The translations under genes and the position numbers were made by a program. DNA of 64,000 nucleotides from Mesorhizobium onobrychidis (GTDB lineage Bacteria; Pseudomonadota; Alphaproteobacteria; Rhizobiales; Rhizobiaceae), in NCBI RefSeq assembly GCF_024707545.1, contig NZ_CP062229.1, forward strand, positions 1,731,501-1,795,500, written 5' to 3'. Position 1 is the stretch's first letter; every line of letters begins with the position of its first letter. Of this stretch, positions 9,557 to 21,400 are shown piece by piece. The notes beneath the pieces were generated by a model. It made no database searches and was not told the DNA's origin. It saw only the letters and a program-made list of their open reading frames with translations.

Positions 9557-10654
9557 ATGACCCGCAAAGCATTCTGGCTTTCGGCGACCTCGGCATTTCT
9601 GACGCTTTTCACCCTCGGCGCTCATGCCCAGGACCGCGTCGTCAATGTCTATAACTGGTCGGATTACATCGACAGCTCGATTATCGAGGATTTCACCAAG
9701 GAAACGGGCATCAAGGTCACCTACGACACCTTCGATTCCAACGAGCTCCTGGAGACGAAACTGCTTGCCGGCGGCAGCGGCTACGACGTCGTCGTGCCGA
9801 CCGCCAATTTCCTCGCACGCCAGATCCAGGCAGGTGTGTTCCAGAAGCTCGACAAGTCGAAGCTGCCCAACATTTCCAACATGTGGGACGTCGTTTCGGA
9901 GCGCACAGCCAAGTACGATCCCGGCAACGAATATTCGATCAACTACATGTGGGGCACGGTCGGCCTCGGCTATAACATCAAGAAGGTGCAGGAAGCGCTC
10001 GGCACCGACAAGATCGATAGCTGGGACGTGTTCTTCAACCCGGAAAAGCTGGCCAAGCTGAAGGATTGCGGCGTCTATGTCCTCGACTCTCCGAGCGACA
10101 TCCTCCCGAACGCCTTCAAATATCTGGGTATCGATCCCGAGACCACGTCGCTGGACGATTTCGCCAAGGCGGAAGAACTGATGCTGAAGATCAGGCCTTA
10201 CATCCGCAAGTTCCACTCGTCGGAATACATCAACGCCCTGGCCAATGGCGATATCTGCCTGGCCGTCGGCTGGTCGGGCGACGTGTTCCAGGCGCGCGAC
10301 CGTGCGACGGAGGCAAATCAGGGCGTCGAGATCGGCTATTCCGTGCCGAAGGAAGGTGCCGAAATGTGGTTCGACCAGATGGCGATCCCGGCCGACGCGC
10401 CGCATGTCGCCGAGGCGCATGAATTCCTGAACTACATGATGAAGCCTGAAGTGATCGCCAAGTCGAGCAACTACGTCTTCTACGCCAACGGCAATAAGGC
10501 ATCGCAGCAGTTCATCAACAAGGAGATACTCGAGGATCCGGCGATCTACCCGGACGAGGCGACGCTGGCGAAGCTGTTCACCATCGCCCCCTACGATTCC
10601 AAGACCCAGCGCGTCGTCACCCGCACCTGGACCAAGATCGTCACCGGGCAGTAA
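9557..10654 (+). CDS. potF: Spermidine/putrescine ABC transporter substrate-binding protein
   Basis: Periplasmic polyamine-binding protein, 365 residues. The start at 9557 is chosen because AAAGGAG lies 6 bases upstream and a clean signal peptide follows (MTRKAFW, then a hydrophobic core, ending AHA before Gln). A start at 9530 would put charged residues before it. VVNVYNWSDYIDSSIIEDF and TGIKVTYDTFDSNE are the hallmark PotD/PotF opening, and YDVVVPTANFLARQ, NYMWGTVGLGYN and LAVGWSGDVFQA are ligand-domain motifs. It leads a four-gene operon with ATPase and two permeases. Confidence 0.93.
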   Translation: MTRKAFWLSATSAFLTLFTLGAHAQDRVVNVYNWSDYIDSSIIEDFTKETGIKVTYDTFDSNELLETKLLAGGSGYDVVVPTANFLARQIQAGVFQKLDKSKLPNISNMWDVVSERTAKYDPGNEYSINYMWGTVGLGYNIKKVQEALGTDKIDSWDVFFNPEKLAKLKDCGVYVLDSPSDILPNAFKYLGIDPETTSLDDFAKAEELMLKIRPYIRKFHSSEYINALANGDICLAVGWSGDVFQARDRATEANQGVEIGYSVPKEGAEMWFDQMAIPADAPHVAEAHEFLNYMMKPEVIAKSSNYVFYANGNKASQQFINKEILEDPAIYPDEATLAKLFTIAPYDSKTQRVVTRTWTKIVTGQ

Positions 10655-10665
10655 GCGCAATCAAC

Positions 10666-10700
10666 GACCCCGGCAGGTGCTGCCGGGGTCAAGTCCTTTT
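10666..10700 (+). terminator. Attenuator hairpin between potF and potG
   Basis: Perfect 11-bp inverted repeat (10666-10676 with 10680-10690), 3-base loop, then AAGTCC and TTTT. It sits directly after the binding-protein gene within the operon, where partial termination or 3' protection commonly keeps binding protein in excess over the membrane parts. Confidence 0.7.
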
Positions 10701-10728
10701 GGGGATAGAACGCAGGACGGAGTGAGAT

Positions 10729-11868
10729 ATGAAATCGCTTGGCAGCATCCGCAGGGATTTCGCGCCGTGGAACGATCCGAACGCCAAGCCATATATCCAG
10801 TTCGACAAAGTGACCAAGAAGTTCGGTGACTTCACTGCCGTCAACAATTTGTCGCTGACCATATTCGAGCGCGAGTTTTTTGCCCTGCTCGGAGCGTCGG
10901 GCTGTGGAAAATCGACGCTTTTGCGGATGCTCGCCGGCTTCGAGGAGCCGACCGCCGGCCGCATCCTGCTCGATGGCCAGGATCTGCGCGGCATCCCGCC
11001 GTACCGGCGGCCGGTCAACATGATGTTCCAGTCCTACGCCTTGTTCCCGCATATGACGGTCGAAAACAACATCGCTTTCGGCCTCAAGCAGGACGGCATG
11101 CCGAAGCCCGAGATCGCGGCACGCGTTGGAGAGATGCTGAAGCTGGTCAAGCTCGAGCAGTTCGCCAAGCGCAAGCCGCACCAATTGTCCGGCGGCCAGC
11201 GCCAGCGCGTCGCGCTTGCCCGCTCGGTCGCCAAGCGGCCGAAGGTGCTGCTGCTCGACGAGCCGTTGGGCGCGCTGGACAAGAAGCTGCGCGAGGAAAC
11301 ACAGTTCGAGCTGATGGACCTGCAGCAGTCACTCGGCCTCACCTTCGTCGTCGTCACCCACGACCAGGAAGAGGCGATGACCATGGCCGACCGTATCGCC
11401 ATCATCGACAAGGGCGAGGTGATGCAGGTAGCGACGCCGGCGGAAGTCTACGAGGCGCCGGGCTCCCGCTTCGTCGCCGGCTTTGTCGGCAACGTCAACA
11501 TGTTCGAAGGCAAGATTGCGCATGGCGAGGCCGGCGCGGCGAGCATCGACGCGGGTAACGGCATCACCATACGGGCCGAGAATGCCGGCGATGCGGCCAC
11601 CGGCGCGGCCGTCGCCTTCGCCATCAGGCCGGAGAAGGTCAAGATATCCTCGATGAAGCCGGCCGGCGCCGTCAATGCGATCGAGGGCGAGGTCTACGAT
11701 ATCGCCTACCTCGGCGACATGACCGTCTATCACGTCAGGCTTGACGACGGCCACGTGGTGCGGGCGAGCACGATGAACGCGGCCCGCATCACCGAGGATC
11801 CGCTGAGCTGGAACGACCGTGCCTGGGTGTCGTTCAGGCCAGACGCCGGCGTCGTGCTGACGCGGTAG
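10729..11868 (+). CDS. potG: Polyamine ABC transporter ATP-binding protein
   Basis: ATPase of the PotFGHI-type importer, 379 residues. The ABC domain covers about residues 24-260: Walker A GASGCGKST, Q-loop MMFQSYALFP, signature LSGGQRQRVALARS, Walker B VLLLDEPLGALD, and switch His in VVTHDQEEAM. A C-terminal TOBE domain follows (AFAIRPEKVKISS and GDMTVYHVRL). PotA/PotG-type N-terminal tail of about 20 residues precedes YIQFDKVTKKFGD. It lies 74 bases after potF across the hairpin and 8 bases before the first permease. Confidence 0.93.
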   Translation: MKSLGSIRRDFAPWNDPNAKPYIQFDKVTKKFGDFTAVNNLSLTIFEREFFALLGASGCGKSTLLRMLAGFEEPTAGRILLDGQDLRGIPPYRRPVNMMFQSYALFPHMTVENNIAFGLKQDGMPKPEIAARVGEMLKLVKLEQFAKRKPHQLSGGQRQRVALARSVAKRPKVLLLDEPLGALDKKLREETQFELMDLQQSLGLTFVVVTHDQEEAMTMADRIAIIDKGEVMQVATPAEVYEAPGSRFVAGFVGNVNMFEGKIAHGEAGAASIDAGNGITIRAENAGDAATGAAVAFAIRPEKVKISSMKPAGAVNAIEGEVYDIAYLGDMTVYHVRLDDGHVVRASTMNAARITEDPLSWNDRAWVSFRPDAGVVLTR

Positions 11869-11876
11869 GGGCGGTC

Positions 11877-12851
11877 ATGTCGAATGCCGCTGTCAGCGCT
11901 GCAACAAGCTCTCAGGCCGCCGATGCGGGCAAATCCGCCCTGGCCAGACTGGGAGAGGCCTTCGTTGGCCGTCTTGTCATCATCATCCCGTATCTCTGGC
12001 TGGTCTTCTTCTTCCTCATTCCGTTCGTCATCGTCTTCAAGATTTCGCTGTCGCAGACGGCGATCGCTATACCGCCCTACACGCCGGTACTTGGCTTCGG
12101 CGATGGCCTTTCCGGTTTTTTCGCCCAGCTGAAACAGCTCAGCATCGATAATTACACATGGCTGACGCAGGACGCGCTCTACGTCAACGCCTATGTGACG
12201 AGCGTCATCGTCGCCGCCATTTCGACGGTGCTGACATTGCTTGTCGGCTACCCGATCGCCTATGGCATGGCCCGCGCGCCGGCGATGCTGCGCCCGACCT
12301 TGCTGATGCTGGTGATCCTGCCATTCTGGACCTCGTTCCTGATCCGCGTCTACGCCTGGATCGGCATCCTCAAGCCCGAGGGGCTGCTCAACCAACTGCT
12401 GCTCGCCACCGGCGTCATCAGCCAGCCGGTGATCATCCTCAACACCTATACGGCGATCTTCATCGGCATCGTCTATTCCTACCTGCCATTCATGGTGCTG
12501 CCGCTTTATTCCGCCCTCGAGAAAATGGACTATTCGCTGATCGAGGCGGCCAAGGATCTCGGCTGTCCTGCGACCAGCGCCTTCTGGAAGATCACCTTTC
12601 CGCTGTCGCTGCCCGGCGTCATCGCCGGCTGCCTTCTGGTGTTTATTCCCGCCGTCGGCGAGTTCGTCATTCCCGACCTGCTCGGCGGATCGCAGACGCT
12701 GATGATCGGCAAGACGCTGTGGAACGAGTTCTTCGCCAATCGCGACTGGCCGGTGTCGTCGGCCGTCGCCGTCATCCTGCTGTTGCTGCTGATCGTGCCG
12801 ATCATGCTGTTCCAGCGGGCCCAGGCCCGCGCCCAGGAGCAGGACAAATGA
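11877..12851 (+). CDS. potH: Polyamine ABC transporter permease (PotH/PotB)
   Basis: Inner-membrane permease, 324 residues, with six main hydrophobic segments and an unusually long cytoplasmic N-terminus (about 35 residues). The EAAKDLGCPATSAFWKITFPLSLPG segment near residue 220 is the EAA loop that contacts the ATPase. LPFWTSFLIRVYAWIGIL is characteristic of the polyamine-permease subfamily. Its stop overlaps the next start (ATGA at 12848-12851). Confidence 0.92.
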   Translation: MSNAAVSAATSSQAADAGKSALARLGEAFVGRLVIIIPYLWLVFFFLIPFVIVFKISLSQTAIAIPPYTPVLGFGDGLSGFFAQLKQLSIDNYTWLTQDALYVNAYVTSVIVAAISTVLTLLVGYPIAYGMARAPAMLRPTLLMLVILPFWTSFLIRVYAWIGILKPEGLLNQLLLATGVISQPVIILNTYTAIFIGIVYSYLPFMVLPLYSALEKMDYSLIEAAKDLGCPATSAFWKITFPLSLPGVIAGCLLVFIPAVGEFVIPDLLGGSQTLMIGKTLWNEFFANRDWPVSSAVAVILLLLLIVPIMLFQRAQARAQEQDK

Positions 12852-13666
12852 ACCCGACCTGGAGCCGCTTCAACATCACTTCGATCGTGCTGGGCTTTGC
12901 CTTTCTTTACCTGCCGATAGTCCTGCTCGTAATCTTCTCCTTCAACGAGTCGAAATTGGTCACCGTGTGGGGCGGCTTCTCGACCAAATGGTACGTCTCG
13001 CTGTTCCACAACCAGGGCCTCATGGACGCCACCTGGGTAACGGCCCGCGTCGCCGTCATCTCGGCCACCGTGGCGACCGTGCTCGGCACGCTGGCGGCTC
13101 TCACCTTGACGCGCTACACGCGCTTCAAGGGCCGGATGCTGTTTTCCGGCATGGTCTTTGCGCCGTTGGTCATGCCGGAAGTCATCACCGGCCTGTCGCT
13201 GCTGCTGCTCTTCGTCGCCGTCGGTCTCGACCGCGGCTTTCTCACCGTCACGCTTGCCCACATCACCCTGACCATGTGCTTCGTCGCCGTCGTCGTGCAG
13301 TCGCGCCTGATGACGTTCGATCGCTCGCTGGAAGAAGCCGCGATGGATCTTGGCGCGCCGCCGGTGAAGACCTTCTTCCAGATCACGCTGCCCGTCATCA
13401 TGCCGGCGATCGTATCTGGCTGGATGCTGGCGTTCACATTGTCGCTCGACGATCTGGTCATTGCCAGCTTCACCTCAGGGCCCGGCGCCACCACGCTGCC
13501 GATGAAGATCTACAGCCAGGTTCGTCTCGGTGTGACGCCGGAGATCAACGCCGCCTGCACCATCCTGATCGCGGTCGTGGCGGTCGGCGTCATCATCGCT
13601 TCGCTCGCCAACAAGCGGCGCGAGGTACAGCGCCAGCGCGATGAGCAGGCCGCGCAGCGTGGGTGA
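12848..13666 (+). CDS. potI: Polyamine ABC transporter permease (PotI/PotC)
   Basis: Second permease, 272 residues, last gene of the operon. The reading frame is open far upstream, inside potH, but the start at 12848 is fixed by the ATGA overlap and by a proper first helix (ITSIVLGFAFLYLPIVLLV). The EAAMDLGAPPVKTFFQITLP loop near residue 165 is the ATPase contact, and SLDDLVIASFTSGPG is the strongly conserved PotC/PotI motif. The next gene is convergent and begins 67 bases away. Confidence 0.92.
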   Translation: MNPTWSRFNITSIVLGFAFLYLPIVLLVIFSFNESKLVTVWGGFSTKWYVSLFHNQGLMDATWVTARVAVISATVATVLGTLAALTLTRYTRFKGRMLFSGMVFAPLVMPEVITGLSLLLLFVAVGLDRGFLTVTLAHITLTMCFVAVVVQSRLMTFDRSLEEAAMDLGAPPVKTFFQITLPVIMPAIVSGWMLAFTLSLDDLVIASFTSGPGATTLPMKIYSQVRLGVTPEINAACTILIAVVAVGVIIASLANKRREVQRQRDEQAAQRG

Positions 13667-13733
13667 CGAGAGGGGCGGCAGCAGCAATGCCGGCAGGAAG
13701 CGCTTCTGGCGACGACCGCGGCAGCCTCGTTGC

Positions 13734-15584
13734 CTACCCGCCGGAAACCCCGCGGCTTATCGGCGAAATGAACGGCGTGCTCCACGTTCCGCCGACGAAG
13801 AACGAAGACTGGTTGGGACCCTGGTCATTTGTCTGCGTGGCTGGCTGGTCCGCCTGAATGATGCCGCCGGACAGCGCCAGCCCGCGCCCGGCATAGGAGG
13901 CGATTCCGGAAAGCCAGATCTTGTACTTCGCCGAATTCGCTTCGGCCTTGTCGATCTTCGCCACACCGTTCGAAATGCTCGCCTTGAGTTCGGCCCCATC
14001 GATCGGCAGTGTTCCGTCGGAGACATCGTCGAGCGCGAAGAACCCGCCCTGTTCGTTGTGTTTGAGAAACGCCGGCAAATTGAACCGGCTCAACGCGCCC
14101 TGGCCGAATTTCGCCGAAACCGAGCCGTCGGCGTTCTCGAAAATGGAATCCCAGGTTCTGCCTGGTCCCTTGAGGATGACCGAAACGGTTCCCGTGCCGA
14201 TCGGCACCAGTCGCGTCATTCCGGCTGCAGTGCCAAAAGCCCCGCCATCAATGTCGGAGGCGAGCAGCCTGATCTCGACCTGCGTGCCTCCCGGCTTGCG
14301 GTCGAAACGAAGACTGCTCTGGATGTTGCCGCCAAAGGCCGATGCATCGGAAATATCGAAGACGGCAAGACCGTTCTTGACCTGGGCGGCGGCAGCGACG
14401 TCGGCAAGCTGGATGGCGCCTGCGGTGGCCTGCGCTGCCGACAGTCTGAGATCGAGATCGATCCGGTCGGCGACGCTTATGTCGATTTCGCCGGGGCCAG
14501 CGCCGCTCGTAGGCGCCAGGGGTGTGAAGGCGGAGAGAAACGACCGCAAGTCGAGCGTCTCGAAGGCGAGCGTACCGGCGATCACCGGCCGCGCCTCGCC
14601 AAAGGAGAAGTCCAGCGCACCCATTCCAGGATTGTCGTCCAGAGCGATCTCGGTGTTTTCGAATTTAATGCGGCCGGAAGTCGCCGTGACCTTGCTGGAA
14701 ACGGAAACCGAGCCGATTGCCGCGCCCGGCGCGATGCCGGCCCGCGACCATTCGAGCACGCGCCTGAGCGAGGGTGCGGCAAATTTCGCCTGGCCGTCGA
14801 AATAGGCGTTCTCGGACATGCTGGCCACGCCGTCGAAGGAAAAACTGGCAGGGGCCGCCTTGAAGGAAAGCGTCATCGGCGCCGCACCGCCCCCAAACAG
14901 CACCAGCGGGTTCGACGATGCGGCATCCACGGCGACGCTTTCGCCACGCCAGATCCCGGTTGCCGACAGCGTCGCATTGCTGTTCATTGCGGCCCAGTTC
15001 GCCTGTCCGCTCAGGCTGCTCAGTATCTCAGCGTCCTTGCCATCGACGGAGGTCACCACGCGGCCGTTCCTGAACTCTACGGTGCCGAACGGATCAGCCG
15101 GCAGCTTGCTCAGGTCCGGCTTGGCTGGATTGGCGCTGACCACGGCGCGAGCGATGTCGATGGAACGCGTGATGCGTCCGCCTGAAGGCAGGGCGGGCAG
15201 GAAAAGTCCATTTGCTGCGCGTTGAACCCTGATCGTCGGCCGGATCAGCCGCGCCGTCGAGAACACCACATCGCCCTGCAACGCCGCCATGGCCGAGAGA
15301 TTGACCTCGACCCGTTCGGCCTCGATCACAGGCGGCGCGTCGCTCTCTGTCCATTGCGAAAGCGTCACGTCGGACAGGATGGCCCGGAAATTCGGCCAGA
15401 CCTCGATCCGCGGGGCGCCGTCGATGGTGACCCTGAAACCGCTCCATGCACTCATTTCCCAGGCGATGCGGTCGCGCACGATGCGGGTCGAGGCGACCAG
15501 TGGCAGGGCGGCAACGGCCAGCGCGATGACGAGCACGGCAACGCCGATCGCCCATATTCCGCGCCGGATCAAAGGTGATGACAT
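13734..15584 (-). CDS. AsmA-family envelope protein
   Basis: Large AsmA-like protein, 616 residues from the ATG at 15584; the open frame extends 68 codons further but only through an intergenic palindrome. One N-terminal membrane anchor (residues about 8-30, AIGVAVLVIALAVAALPLVAS) is followed by a periplasmic beta-rich body. The start IDGAPRIEVWPNFRAIL and the C-terminal domain with LNIDISVADRID-like strands and GTGTVSVILKGPG match AsmA proteins, which act in outer-membrane lipid and envelope homeostasis. Exact role unknown. Divergent from acetoacetyl-CoA synthetase. Confidence 0.75.
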   Translation of the reverse strand: MSSPLIRRGIWAIGVAVLVIALAVAALPLVASTRIVRDRIAWEMSAWSGFRVTIDGAPRIEVWPNFRAILSDVTLSQWTESDAPPVIEAERVEVNLSAMAALQGDVVFSTARLIRPTIRVQRAANGLFLPALPSGGRITRSIDIARAVVSANPAKPDLSKLPADPFGTVEFRNGRVVTSVDGKDAEILSSLSGQANWAAMNSNATLSATGIWRGESVAVDAASSNPLVLFGGGAAPMTLSFKAAPASFSFDGVASMSENAYFDGQAKFAAPSLRRVLEWSRAGIAPGAAIGSVSVSSKVTATSGRIKFENTEIALDDNPGMGALDFSFGEARPVIAGTLAFETLDLRSFLSAFTPLAPTSGAGPGEIDISVADRIDLDLRLSAAQATAGAIQLADVAAAAQVKNGLAVFDISDASAFGGNIQSSLRFDRKPGGTQVEIRLLASDIDGGAFGTAAGMTRLVPIGTGTVSVILKGPGRTWDSIFENADGSVSAKFGQGALSRFNLPAFLKHNEQGGFFALDDVSDGTLPIDGAELKASISNGVAKIDKAEANSAKYKIWLSGIASYAGRGLALSGGIIQADQPATQTNDQGPNQSSFFVGGTWSTPFISPISRGVSGG

Positions 15585-15749
15585 GTCGCCCCGTATGCTT
15601 CCGTTCCGACAAGAATCGCCCGACGGGTGTAACCCACGGCTGACGCATTTCAAGTCTTTATGGCCCAGCGATGGCATTTGCGCACATCCACGTCGCTCGG
15701 CCGAACAAAATCTTGCTCTGCTGCGCCGCGATATGCATAAGCGATGCCA

Positions 15750-15842
15750 ATGCATGTCGCCAAAATCGTTTTGGGATAACGCATACATAAAAACAAAAGT
15801 CTAAAGCGCGGCGCGTGAATCTCTTCAAACGTGACGTGCTTC
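15750..15842. repeat. Intergenic palindrome, ATGCATGTCGCC family (degenerate copy)
   Basis: Starts ATGCATGTCGCC, has AAAATCGTTTTGGG as an inner stem, and ends in a decayed GCGCGGCGCG...GTGACGTGCTT half. Related copies are at 32556-32660 (best preserved) and 38145-38193. Lies between asmA and aacS. Confidence 0.7.
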
Positions 15843-15856
15843 AAGGAGGAACGATC

Positions 15857-17839
<1,983 letters not shown>

Positions 17840-17955
17840 GTCTTCCAAGTGGGTGACATTGACAGGTTGCGGGCCTGTTTGGTGGCCATGATTTCATGGC
17901 TCGTTGAGTGAACCGTCGCAAACGTTCGAGATTGGCCGAAGCCCCTCAACTTATC

Positions 17956-18122
17956 CCTGGGCGTACAGGAGCGAAGCTCCGTCGCGGAGACCCTGGGATC
18001 CATGCCGTAATCTCAGCCGAAGAGTGCAGCGGAGCAGAATTTTGCACTGCTACAAGCGCTCTGCTGTCATGGCATGGATCCTGGGGTCTGCGCCGCGTCG
18101 CTCCGCTCCTTGCTCCGCCCCA
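17956..18122. repeat. Long imperfect palindrome (CCTGGG...CCCAGG element)
   Basis: Nested inverted repeat: an 18-base arm at 17989-18006 (GACCCTGGGATCCATGCC) pairs with 18071-18088, and outer arms CCCTGGGC / GCCCCAGG flank it. Looks like a mobile palindromic element. It fills much of the 590-base gap after aacS; I see no gene there. Confidence 0.65.
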
Positions 18123-18299
18123 GGACGACGAAGGGACGGGCGCTTCAGCTAATCTCCAAGACATGCGAACCGTCACGCACTCAAACGGCAACCGGCATGG
18201 TTAACGAAATATCTCGCTCGAATTTACCTAGATTTCATGAGTGGTACACATTGGTAAATTTTTCGCGGTGCCGGTAAGGTTTTGTTAAGGGCCGGCATC

Positions 18300-18430
18300 G
18301 ATAGTCGTGCGTAACTTGAGGGAGAAATCCCGTTCCTCTAAATCCCCAGAGGATCTGAATTCGCTCAAGCCCCCGTTGTAACAGCAATCCAATCATTCAA
18401 GGCGTCCTGTTGGGCGCCTTTCTTTTTTAA
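18300..18430 (+). ncRNA. Candidate trans-acting small RNA with strong terminator
   Basis: No reading frame fits, yet a plus-strand intrinsic terminator closes this stretch more than 550 bases after the nearest plus-strand gene. The proposed fold is an outer stem CTTGAG (18315-18320)/CTCAAG (18364-18369). It encloses a GGG/CCC hairpin and a hairpin CCTCT (18335-18339)/AGAGG (18348-18352) with loop AAATCCCC. A single-stranded linker and the terminator follow. This layout matches alphaproteobacterial sRNAs with C-rich loops (alpha-r families such as AbcR and MmgR), but I cannot assign a family. The 5' end is a guess. Confidence 0.55.
18399..18430 (+). terminator. Intrinsic terminator of the candidate sRNA
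   Basis: Nine-base-pair stem (18399-18407 with 18412-18420, one G-U pair), TGTT loop, then TTTCTTTTTT. The T-run is only on the plus-strand side, so it does not serve the minus-strand kinase gene that ends at 18431. Confidence 0.85.
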
Positions 18431-21400
18431 CTAATCCGCGAGCACGCGGGTCGACGGGAAAGCGACTTCGACCAGGGTGCCCTCGCCGGGGGTCGAGTTG
18501 ATGGTGAACCGGGCCCGGTTCGCCTCGACCATGGCCTTGGTCAGCGGCAGCCCGAGGCCGGTGCCGTCGCCGCGCCCGCGCTTCAGCGCGTTGATCTGCT
18601 TGAAAGGCTTGAGCGCCTGCTCGATGTCGGACTGGCTCATGCCGATGCCGGTGTCGCGCACGCGCATCACGACGTCGCCGGAGATCTCGTAAGCTGTCGA
18701 TACGATCACCTGGCCGCCGGCCTGCGTGTAGCGGATCGCATTCGACAGGATGTTCAGTGCGATCTGGCGCACGCTGCGCAGATCGGCCACCACCTCCGGC
18801 AGCCGTGAGGCGAAGCTGGAGCGGATGATGACACGTTCGCGGTTGGCTTGCGGCTGCATCATCGCCACCGTCTCGGCCAGCGTGTCGTTGAGAGACACCG
18901 CCTCATAGGCCATCTCCTGCTGGCCGGCCTCGATCTTCGAAATGTCGAGCAGGTCGTTGACCAGGTCGAGCACATGGTTGCCCGACCGGTTGATGTCGCG
19001 CAGATAGTCGCGGTAGCGGTCATTAGCGACCGGCCCGAATTTCTCGTCGACCATCAGCTCGGAAAACCCGATAATGGCGTTGAGCGGGGTGCGGATCTCG
19101 TGGCTGATACGGGCGAGGAAGTCGGTCTTTTGCGAGGAGGCGCGCTCGGCCACGGCGCGCGCCTGGGTCAGGTCCTCTTCGGCCCGCTTCCATTGAGTGA
19201 TGTCGCGCACCACCGCGCAGAAGCCGCTGTCGTTGGGCAGGCTGCCGATGGTCATGAACAGCGGAATGAAGCGCCCCTGCGCCTCGCGTCCGATCACCTC
19301 GCGGCCGTCGTTGAGCACGCTCGCCACGCCGGGCTCGGACAGTCCGTCGAGATAGTCTCGCGCGGCGCGCTGGCTTTCGATCGCGAACAGCGAGACGAAG
19401 GGCTTGCCGGTCACCTCGTCGCTGTCGAAACCGAACAGCGCTTCCGCTGGGCGGCTGATCGAGCGGATCGTTCCGTCTCGGCCGATCAGCACGACGCCGT
19501 CGGTCGCGGTGTCGATGATGGTGCGCATCTCGGCGATGCGTGCCTTGAGCTCGGAAGTGTCCGGCTGCGTCTGGTCGTCGGCGGCGCCATGCGGAATGGC
19601 TGCTGCCTCGTCGTCGCCGGAACGGCGCACGACCAGCATCAGCGCCTTGCCGCCACGCCACGGCACCGAACGCAGAATGGCCTCGATCGGGAACTCCTGA
19701 CCGTCATGCGTCTTCAACCGCAACGCGTGATCGGTTCCGTCGGAGGCGCTGCCGTCGTAAGGATCGGCAAACAGCGCGCCGAGGCCACCGGCATCCTCCA
19801 GATCGTCGAGCGTGTCATAGCCGGTCAGGCTGAGGAATTCCTCATTCGCATAGTGAAGATCGTCGCCGGAATGGATGAGCAGCGGCACCGGCAGCTTGCC
19901 GAGGATCGAAGTGTCCGGAGCCCTGTCGTCATCTGCGGTCGAAAAAGCCGATGGCACGAAGCCTTCGAGCTTGAGCGGCGGCGCCTGCAGGCGTGGCCGC
20001 TCGACCGGCGCCGGCTCTACGTCACCGGCATCGCCGATGTGATCGGTTGACGAACGGGCTTCGTCGTCATCGGACGGCGCCCAATCCTCGCTGTCTTCTG
20101 CGTCACGGAAATCGGCAGCCGTCATGCTGTCGTCGTCTTCGGCGGCGGTCGATCGACTGCCCGTGTCGGTGGGTTCGACTACCTCTCGCGCCGCCCTGTC
20201 CGGCTCCGAATGCGGCGCACCGTCGCTGTTGTCGGCGACATAGTCCCGGTCGGCGTAATCGAGCAGCGAGCCTGAGATGCCGGACACGGTTTCCGGCTGC
20301 TCGCCGTCGAGCCTTGCGACATTCTTCTCGTCTTCGGCATCCGTTTCGGTCGGTTCCGCCGCAGCCGGTATTGCAGCATCGGGCTGTTCGGTCGGGGGAT
20401 TGTCCTTCTTGAGCCGCTCGCCGATTTCACGGAATGCACTGCGTTCCAGCGTCGACAGGCCTTTGTCGTTGGCCGGCTGCCTGTGCTCGGCCAACCGGAT
20501 CACCTTGTCGGCAAAGCGCCGCTCCGGCTTCGGCACGATGGTCAGCGCCGGCACCTCGCCCTGGAACGGGTCGGTTTCGTCAGGCGTTTCGGCGACTTCC
20601 GGTTCGACGGCTGCGGTGGCCTCGGCATTGGGGACAAGCGCCATACCGATTGCTTCGGGATCGACCACTGCATCGCTGGTGCGGGCAACGCCGAAGCCGC
20701 GAAAACCCTCGAAGGCACGGCTGCGGCCGTAGACAGGCAGCGCCGCCAGGTCGACGGGTATCTTGAAATCGGTGCCGGCAACCGGCCATAGCACCGAGCG
20801 GCCGGACCATGTGTCGCGTCGGTCAAGCAGGCCCGCGATCTCGCCGGACGCATCGAGGTCGAAGGTGGCCGCGACGTCCCTGAAGCGCCGGCTGATCACA
20901 TCGGCGGCAGGCTTGCCGACGAGTTCCGCGAATTCCGGCGACAGCGCACTGAACCTGCCTTCGGCGTCGGTTCGCCAGACGAAACGCAGGGGCGGCGCCG
21001 CGCGGTCGATCGAAGGGATGGCACGCTCAGTCGGGGAGGCGGCCCTGATGGCATCCTGTGCGGAACTTTCCGCCGAAGCATCCGCCTCGACATGTCCGGA
21101 CGCATCCGGTCCCGGCTTTTGCGCCTCATCCTCGCTGGCGCTGAAATACCAATGGTCATGCAGAGGAGGCATTCCGCCGGCCGCTTCCGGACCCTGCTCG
21201 GTCGAATCAGGCTCGGTCGAATCAGGTCCGGTCGAATCAGGTCCGGTCGAATCGGGCCGGGTCGAATCGGGCCCGATGGAATCGGGAACGTCATGCTCCG
21301 CCGACACCGATGTGTCTTCGCCGGCTGCCGGGACTGTCTGCGCTGCCGCATCCGTCTTCGCGACTGCTACCGGCGCATTGTCCTGTTCTGCCTTTGGCCG

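Noticed and set aside
18848..20050. 400-codon plus-strand open frame inside the kinase gene
   Set aside because: Shadow of the PAS kinase; no start context and His/Arg-rich composition typical of antisense GC-rich frames.
21201..21290. CRISPR-like array
   Set aside because: Units are contiguous 15-mers without spacers and lie in frame inside a protein-coding linker; no cas genes nearby.
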